From an uncultured Lachnospiraceae bacterium (GTDB lineage: Bacteria; Bacillota; Clostridia; Lachnospirales; Lachnospiraceae), in NCBI GenBank assembly GCA_934317845.1, contig CAKRES010000010.1, positions 1 to 64,000 on the forward strand: a DNA stretch of 64,000 nucleotides, written 5' to 3'. Below are positions 60,041 to 64,000 of the stretch, piece after piece. Made by a program: the position numbers and the translations under genes. Under the pieces are notes generated by a model that did no database searches, was not told the origin of the DNA, and saw only the letters and a list, made by a program, of their open reading frames with translations. Numbering within the stretch: position 1 is the stretch's first letter; each line of letters starts with the position of its first letter.

Positions 60041-61210
60041 ATGCAAAAGAAGGGTAAACAGAATAAAAGCGGGAAACAAAAGATGATAATTGCGGTGCTG
60101 TTGGTCGCAGCGGCGGTTATTTTAGTGGGGCTGTTGATGAAACTTTCTGATCTGCAAAAAAAGCGCGAAGGTAAATCTGGTCCGGCATTTCATGAAACAA
60201 CAAAGCAGGATTCGGAAGATCAGACAGAATATGATGGAAAGAATAAAGTGGATTATTCCGTAATGGACGGAACGGTTACAACGGTGAGTGAGAAAACACC
60301 GGGGCAGGCATATTGTAAGAGCAAAAAGCAATTTGATTCGTTTGAAGGAAAATGCATTACAATAAATCTTCCGGAAGGAGTGAAAGCCGGGGAACTCACC
60401 TTTCAGGATGATTATATGAAGAAGAAGCTCAGTATTCATTTTCCTGCAAAATATCAGGATGCACTGGAAGCGTTACAAAATGGGCTGAAGAGCGACGCAC
60501 TTAAAACCGTAAAGACGAAGACCGGGCAGGACAAGGCATCGCTTGTGTTAAAGTTCAAAAAAACGATGGCTTTTCATTACTACATCAAGGATGATGTGCT
60601 TACGGTCAAGTACGGAGCACCTTCTCTTTACTATGACAAGCTGGTCGTATTTGATCCCGGTCACGGTGGAAGAGATGATGGAGGATATGTTGCGGGTATC
60701 TCGTATTCCGAGAAGCAGATCATCAATGCCATGATGGACAAGTTGTATAATAATTACCGGAACCAGACGGATGTGATGGCGTACTTCACCCGTACAACAG
60801 ATGTCAATTACAGTCTTTCAGAGCGTATTGCACTGGCTAATGAAATAGGAGCAGATCTGTTTATAAGCTTTCACACGAATCTGTTAGAGCAGTGGAAAGG
60901 TGCAGCTTATGGCGTAGAAGTCTGTTATAATCAGAATGATAAGAGCAAGCCGTACAACAGCAAATGGCTTGCCAAGAAATTTCAGGATGCCTATCCGGAG
61001 GCGATGGGACTCTTTAGCAGAGGATTGTTAAAGGACGGCGATCTGAAGGTATTGCGCTTATCCAATATGCCGGCCTGCCTGGTGGAAATGGGATTTATCA
61101 CAAACAGTGGGGATCTTTCGGTATTGGCAGATGAAAAAATGCAGCAGGTCAGCGCAGATACCTTTGAACGCGTGGTAAAAGAAGCATTGGAGGAAATGAA
61201 ACATGAGTAA
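60041..61210 (+). CDS. N-acetylmuramoyl-L-alanine amidase (Amidase_3)
   Basis: This 389-residue protein has an N-terminal membrane anchor or signal (IIAVLLVAAAVILVGLLMKL), a linker and beta-rich AMIN-like region (about 60-195), and a zinc amidase domain. The motifs are VFDPGHGGRDDGG, YSEKQI with the zinc Glu, FISFHTN with the zinc His, and ACLVEMGFITNSGDLS with the catalytic Glu. It cuts the bond between MurNAc and the stem peptide at the cell surface. GAAAGG precedes the start. It overlaps the next gene by 8 bases. Confidence 0.93.
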   Translation: MQKKGKQNKSGKQKMIIAVLLVAAAVILVGLLMKLSDLQKKREGKSGPAFHETTKQDSEDQTEYDGKNKVDYSVMDGTVTTVSEKTPGQAYCKSKKQFDSFEGKCITINLPEGVKAGELTFQDDYMKKKLSIHFPAKYQDALEALQNGLKSDALKTVKTKTGQDKASLVLKFKKTMAFHYYIKDDVLTVKYGAPSLYYDKLVVFDPGHGGRDDGGYVAGISYSEKQIINAMMDKLYNNYRNQTDVMAYFTRTTDVNYSLSERIALANEIGADLFISFHTNLLEQWKGAAYGVEVCYNQNDKSKPYNSKWLAKKFQDAYPEAMGLFSRGLLKDGDLKVLRLSNMPACLVEMGFITNSGDLSVLADEKMQQVSADTFERVVKEALEEMKHE

Positions 61211-61793
61211 ACGGATTATCGTAGCAACCGGAAATGCTGGAAAAATGAAGGAATTTAAAGAGGTGCTTGGTGATCTGGATGCGGATATCGTGTCCATGAA
61301 GGAAGCCGGGATCGAAGAAGATGTAGAAGAAAATGGAACCACCTTTGAAGAAAATGCCCTGATCAAGGCGAGAGCGATTGCAAAAAAAGCAACAGATGCA
61401 ATCGTACTGGCAGATGATTCCGGACTGGAGATCGATTATCTGAACAAAGAACCGGGCATTTATTCTGCCCGTTATTTAGGACACGATACGTCCTATGATT
61501 ATAAGAACAAGGTGATATTGGAGAAATTAAAGGACGTGCCAAAGGAACAGCGCAGTGCGCGGTTTGTCTGTGCGCTGGCAGCCGTATTTCCGGATGGAAA
61601 GGAAGTTGTAAAACGGGCAACGATCGAGGGCGAGATCGGATATGAGATCGCCGGGGAAAATGGATTTGGTTATGATCCGATCTTCTTTGTGCCGGAATAT
61701 GGGATGACAACTGCAGAGCTTACGATGGAGCAGAAAAATGCGATCAGTCATCGTGGAAAAGCACTTCGTATGATAAAGGAAGAGTTGGTTTAA
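61203..61793 (+). CDS. rdgB: XTP/dITP pyrophosphatase (RdgB/HAM1)
   Basis: This 196-residue house-cleaning enzyme removes XTP, ITP and dITP. VATGNAGKMKEFKEVL at the N-terminus, LADDSGLEIDYL, PGIYSARYLG, FGYDPIFF and AISHRGKAL are the full set of family motifs. Its start lies inside the end of the amidase gene. A phosphoesterase gene follows at 26 bases. Confidence 0.96.
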   Translation: MSKRIIVATGNAGKMKEFKEVLGDLDADIVSMKEAGIEEDVEENGTTFEENALIKARAIAKKATDAIVLADDSGLEIDYLNKEPGIYSARYLGHDTSYDYKNKVILEKLKDVPKEQRSARFVCALAAVFPDGKEVVKRATIEGEIGYEIAGENGFGYDPIFFVPEYGMTTAELTMEQKNAISHRGKALRMIKEELV

Positions 61794-61819
61794 ATGTCGG
61801 AAAGAAGGAGTGTTCGATT

Positions 61820-62347
61820 ATGAAGGTTTTGATTATCAGTGATTCACACGGAAAAAATGATGATGTGAAGCATGTCATTGAGCAGGTGGGCGATGTAGAT
61901 ATGATGCTTCATTTAGGAGACGTGGAGCGTGGAGATGATTATATCCGATCCATTGCACGCTGCCCGGAAGATCAGGTATACTTCGTGAGTGGAAATAATG
62001 ACTACAATTTGGACCTTCCTTATGAACGGGAGCTTACGATCTGTGGACGGAAGGTGTTTATGACACATGGCCACCGCTTCTATGTCAATGGCGGTGTGGA
62101 TCATTTGCGGGAATATGCCAAAGAAATGCACTATGACATTGCGATGTATGGGCATACACACCGGCCTTATCTGGAGCAGGAAGAGGATCTTACGATCCTG
62201 AATCCCGGCAGTATTTCCTATCCGAGACAGCAGGGAAGAAAGCAGACATTTTTGATCATGGAGATTGATGAAGAAACCGATAAGATTGAATTTAAGCAGG
62301 GCTTCTTACGCTCGACCTTAAAGGAGACATACGGAGATTTTTTTTAA
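61820..62347 (+). CDS. YfcE/MJ0936-type metallophosphoesterase
   Basis: This 175-residue calcineurin-like phosphodiesterase has IISDSHGKNDD, LHLGDVERGDD, VSGNNDYN, MTHGHRFYV and YGHTHRPYLE, which supply the dinuclear metal site (DxH, GDxx, GNxD, GHxH). It is a soluble enzyme acting on small phosphodiesters. AAGGAG precedes the start, and the gene forms a unit with the amidase and rdgB. Confidence 0.94.
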   Translation: MKVLIISDSHGKNDDVKHVIEQVGDVDMMLHLGDVERGDDYIRSIARCPEDQVYFVSGNNDYNLDLPYERELTICGRKVFMTHGHRFYVNGGVDHLREYAKEMHYDIAMYGHTHRPYLEQEEDLTILNPGSISYPRQQGRKQTFLIMEIDEETDKIEFKQGFLRSTLKETYGDFF

Positions 62348-62423
62348 CAGGGCGGGAGTAGCCTGAGCCAAATGCTCCAACATTATGGCAAACGATCAGG
62401 GACATCTGGAAAGGGTTTTGGAC

Positions 62424-63800
62424 ATGAAAAAAGGAGACATTTTTGAAGGTTACGTGGAGAGCGTAACCTTTCCTAATAAGGGATATGTAACAGTAGAAGA
62501 CCGCAGGGCAGCAGTAAAAGGCGTGATCGCCGGGCAGAAGGTGCGGGTACGGATGAAGCGGCTGCGCCGGGAGAACTGCCAGGCAACCTTGCTGGAAGTA
62601 GTAGAGCGTTCTCCTCTTGAAAATGAAACACCTTACTGTCCTCATTTTGGAACATGTGGCGGATGTTCCTACCAGACGATGAGCTATGAGAATCAGATTC
62701 AGGTAAAACAGGGGATCGTGAAAAGCTTATTAGATCCCTATCTAATGAAAAATGGAATCACAATGGATGAGCCGCTCAAAAGTCCACTTCCTTTTGGCTA
62801 TCGCAATAAAATGGAATTTTCCTTTGGGGATGAAGTAAAGGGAGGACCGTTATGCCTCGGTATGCACAAGAAAAACAGTACCTATGACGTGGTCAATACT
62901 CTGGAATGTAAGATCGTTGATGAGGATGTCGATCAGGTAGTTGCCGCAACAGTTGCCTATTTTCGGGAAAAGGGCAATCATTTTTATCGGAAAATGCTGC
63001 ATGTCGGATGTCTGCGCCACTTAGTAGTCCGTCGCTCCTTTTCCACCAAAGAGCTGTTGATCAATCTGGTGGTAACAACACAGGAAACCGTCGATACAGA
63101 AGGCTTTGTCAAAATGTTATGCGAGCTTCCATTGAAGGGGAGCATTGGCGGAATTCTGCTTACCAAAAATGATGGTGTCGCTGACGTGGTGAAAAGTGAT
63201 GAAACAATCCTGCTTTACGGCAAGGATTATCTGACAGAAGAACTATTAGGACTGACCTTTAAGATCTCCCCATTTTCCTTCTTCCAGACAAATTCACTCG
63301 GAGCCTCCGTCTTATATGAAAAGGTGCGGGGCTATGCAGGTGAAACCAAAGACCGGGTTATCTTTGACCTCTATAGCGGAACCGGAACCATCGCGCAGAT
63401 GCTGGCTCCAGTCGCAAAAAAAGTCGTCGGAGTGGAGATTGTGGAAGAAGCCGTAGCCGCAGCAAAAGAAAATGCAGCGATCAACGGACTGGACAACTGT
63501 GAATTTATTGCCGGGGATGTCTTTCAGGTATTAGATGACATCAAGGACAAACCGGATATGATCGTGCTGGATCCACCGCGGGACGGACTGCATCCGGGAG
63601 CCTTAAAAAAGATCATGGACTATCAGGTAGAACAGCTGGTATATATTTCCTGCAAACCGACCTCCTTAGCAAGAGATCTCGCCCTGTTTGAAGAAGGCGG
63701 ATATCACCTTACCAAAGCAGGCATCGTCGATATGTTCCCACAAGGCCCTAATACTGAAACATGCGTGCTCTTAGAGAAGACGAGCGAACGCGAAGTCTGA
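62424..63800 (+). CDS. rlmD: 23S rRNA (uracil-5-)-methyltransferase, RlmD/RumA family
   Basis: About 458 residues: an N-terminal TRAM domain (MKKGDIFEGYVESVTFPNKG), an iron-sulfur Cys cluster (CPHFGTCGGCSYQ), then the methyltransferase with FDLYSGTGTIAQML, DPPRDGLHPGALKK and YISCKPTSLARDLA with the catalytic Cys. The C-terminus reads DMFPQGPNTETCVLL, where most family members have an HVE-type motif, and ends in a charged extension. ATG 62424 follows TGGAAAGGG; ATG 62385 lacks a ribosome site. The gene's 3' end is an integration site in other Firmicutes. Confidence 0.92.
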   Translation: MKKGDIFEGYVESVTFPNKGYVTVEDRRAAVKGVIAGQKVRVRMKRLRRENCQATLLEVVERSPLENETPYCPHFGTCGGCSYQTMSYENQIQVKQGIVKSLLDPYLMKNGITMDEPLKSPLPFGYRNKMEFSFGDEVKGGPLCLGMHKKNSTYDVVNTLECKIVDEDVDQVVAATVAYFREKGNHFYRKMLHVGCLRHLVVRRSFSTKELLINLVVTTQETVDTEGFVKMLCELPLKGSIGGILLTKNDGVADVVKSDETILLYGKDYLTEELLGLTFKISPFSFFQTNSLGASVLYEKVRGYAGETKDRVIFDLYSGTGTIAQMLAPVAKKVVGVEIVEEAVAAAKENAAINGLDNCEFIAGDVFQVLDDIKDKPDMIVLDPPRDGLHPGALKKIMDYQVEQLVYISCKPTSLARDLALFEEGGYHLTKAGIVDMFPQGPNTETCVLLEKTSEREV

Positions 63801-63816
63801 GCTTAGAGCCGCAGTT

Positions 63817-63846
63817 GTTCTGCGGGAGCGGAGCGAGCGACAGAAC
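63817..63846. repeat. REP-like hairpin after rlmD
   Basis: GTTCTG (63817-63822) and CAGAAC (63841-63846) flank a GC-rich GAGCGGAGCGAGCGA-type stretch, 16 bases after the rlmD stop. It has no T run. It may be an intergenic repeat or an element end. Confidence 0.45.
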
Positions 63847-63954
63847 TTCCTTGTAAGGGACGAAGAGAGAAGGCAACCACAGTGTTCGGAGAAAAAGGAA
63901 AAAGCGATAAAGGATGCGTTGGAGCATTTTGGGATGATTTAGAGAAGTGAGCAC

Positions 63955-64000
63955 ATGGCATTGAACTATAAAAGACTGCCGAGTTTTATGGAACGATTTA
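63955..64000 (+). CDS. Start of a gene truncated by the window edge
   Basis: ATG at 63955 follows AGAAGTGAG and opens a frame reading MALNYKRLPSFMERF to the edge. It is too short to identify. Just upstream another frame (63884-63952) ends with KGCVGAFWDDLEK plus stop and could be the tail of a tiny gene. Confidence 0.3.
   Translation, partial: MALNYKRLPSFMERF

Noticed and set aside
1..64000. CRISPR array, tRNA, rRNA or insertion sequence
   Set aside because: No spaced direct repeats of CRISPR type, cloverleaf-coding stretch or transposase was recognised; the 80-bp repeats have no spacers.

Overview
The window looks like chromosome from a motile, spore-forming member of the Lachnospiraceae (Clostridia, Bacillota). 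This is inferred from gene content: a flagellin with a sigma-28-type promoter, sporulation and germination genes (spoIIR, spoIID, a SpoIIQ-like protein, a GerA receptor), meso-diaminopimelate peptidoglycan genes (dapF, murE with a DNPR motif), glycogen enzymes, a SAM-I riboswitch and many AGGAGG ribosome-binding sites. The species cannot be named. No rRNA, tRNA, insertion sequence or CRISPR array was seen.

Layout. 1-4.5 kb: the end of an acidic-repeat protein with a degenerate AAA fold, a TetR regulator behind a consensus promoter, and glgB with an unusual lysine/alanine/proline repeat tail. 4.6-10.6 kb: a histidine phosphatase, then a flagellar block (a large FliK-like helical-repeat protein, flagellin, a FliS-like chaperone) and a HIT protein. 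10.6-20.7 kb: an Ig-like protein, an OLD-type nuclease, a shikimate-kinase-like enzyme, murA, an HD-GYP protein, riboswitch-controlled metK, and clpS-clpA. 20.8-28.8 kb: germination genes including a GerAB-GerAC fusion, a noncoding block of inverted and 80-bp tandem repeats, spoIIR, ddl, murI, metF, a DUF1934 protein and a tiny coupled ORF. 28.9-33.6 kb (minus strand): a secreted protein, an anti-sigma-like protein, a sigma factor, a membrane protein, a PlsC-type acyltransferase and malQ. 33.8-43.8 kb: ileS, glgP, spoIID, a SpoIIQ-like pseudo-peptidase, a GIY-YIG protein and a BlaI/M56 regulatory pair. 43.9-49 kb: dapF, murE and four proteins of unknown or poorly known function. 49.2-55.4 kb: an arylsulfotransferase with cysD, cysNC and a CHR-family transporter. 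55.4-64 kb: a cysteine desulfurase, mnmA, a small Lys/Asn/Ala-rich ORF, a candidate small RNA, a rhodanese, an RNA methyltransferase, an amidase, an XTP/dITP pyrophosphatase, a phosphoesterase, rlmD and the edge of what may be an inserted element.

How the parts fit. glgB, malQ and glgP cover glycogen branching and breakdown, though they lie in separate transcription units. SpoIIR, SpoIID, SpoIIQ and the Ger proteins serve engulfment, forespore-to-mother-cell signalling and germination. The best candidate for an undescribed system is the four-gene sulfur block at 49-55 kb. It makes activated sulfate (CysD + CysN-APS kinase) beside a signal-less arylsulfotransferase and a possible sulfate carrier, with no reductase nearby, and a perfect 16-bp palindrome lies upstream. 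Two noncoding loci also stand out: a promoter-to-terminator unit at 58.2 kb with three CCCCT motifs, and the repeat block at 24.1-24.6 kb whose hairpins show compensatory changes.
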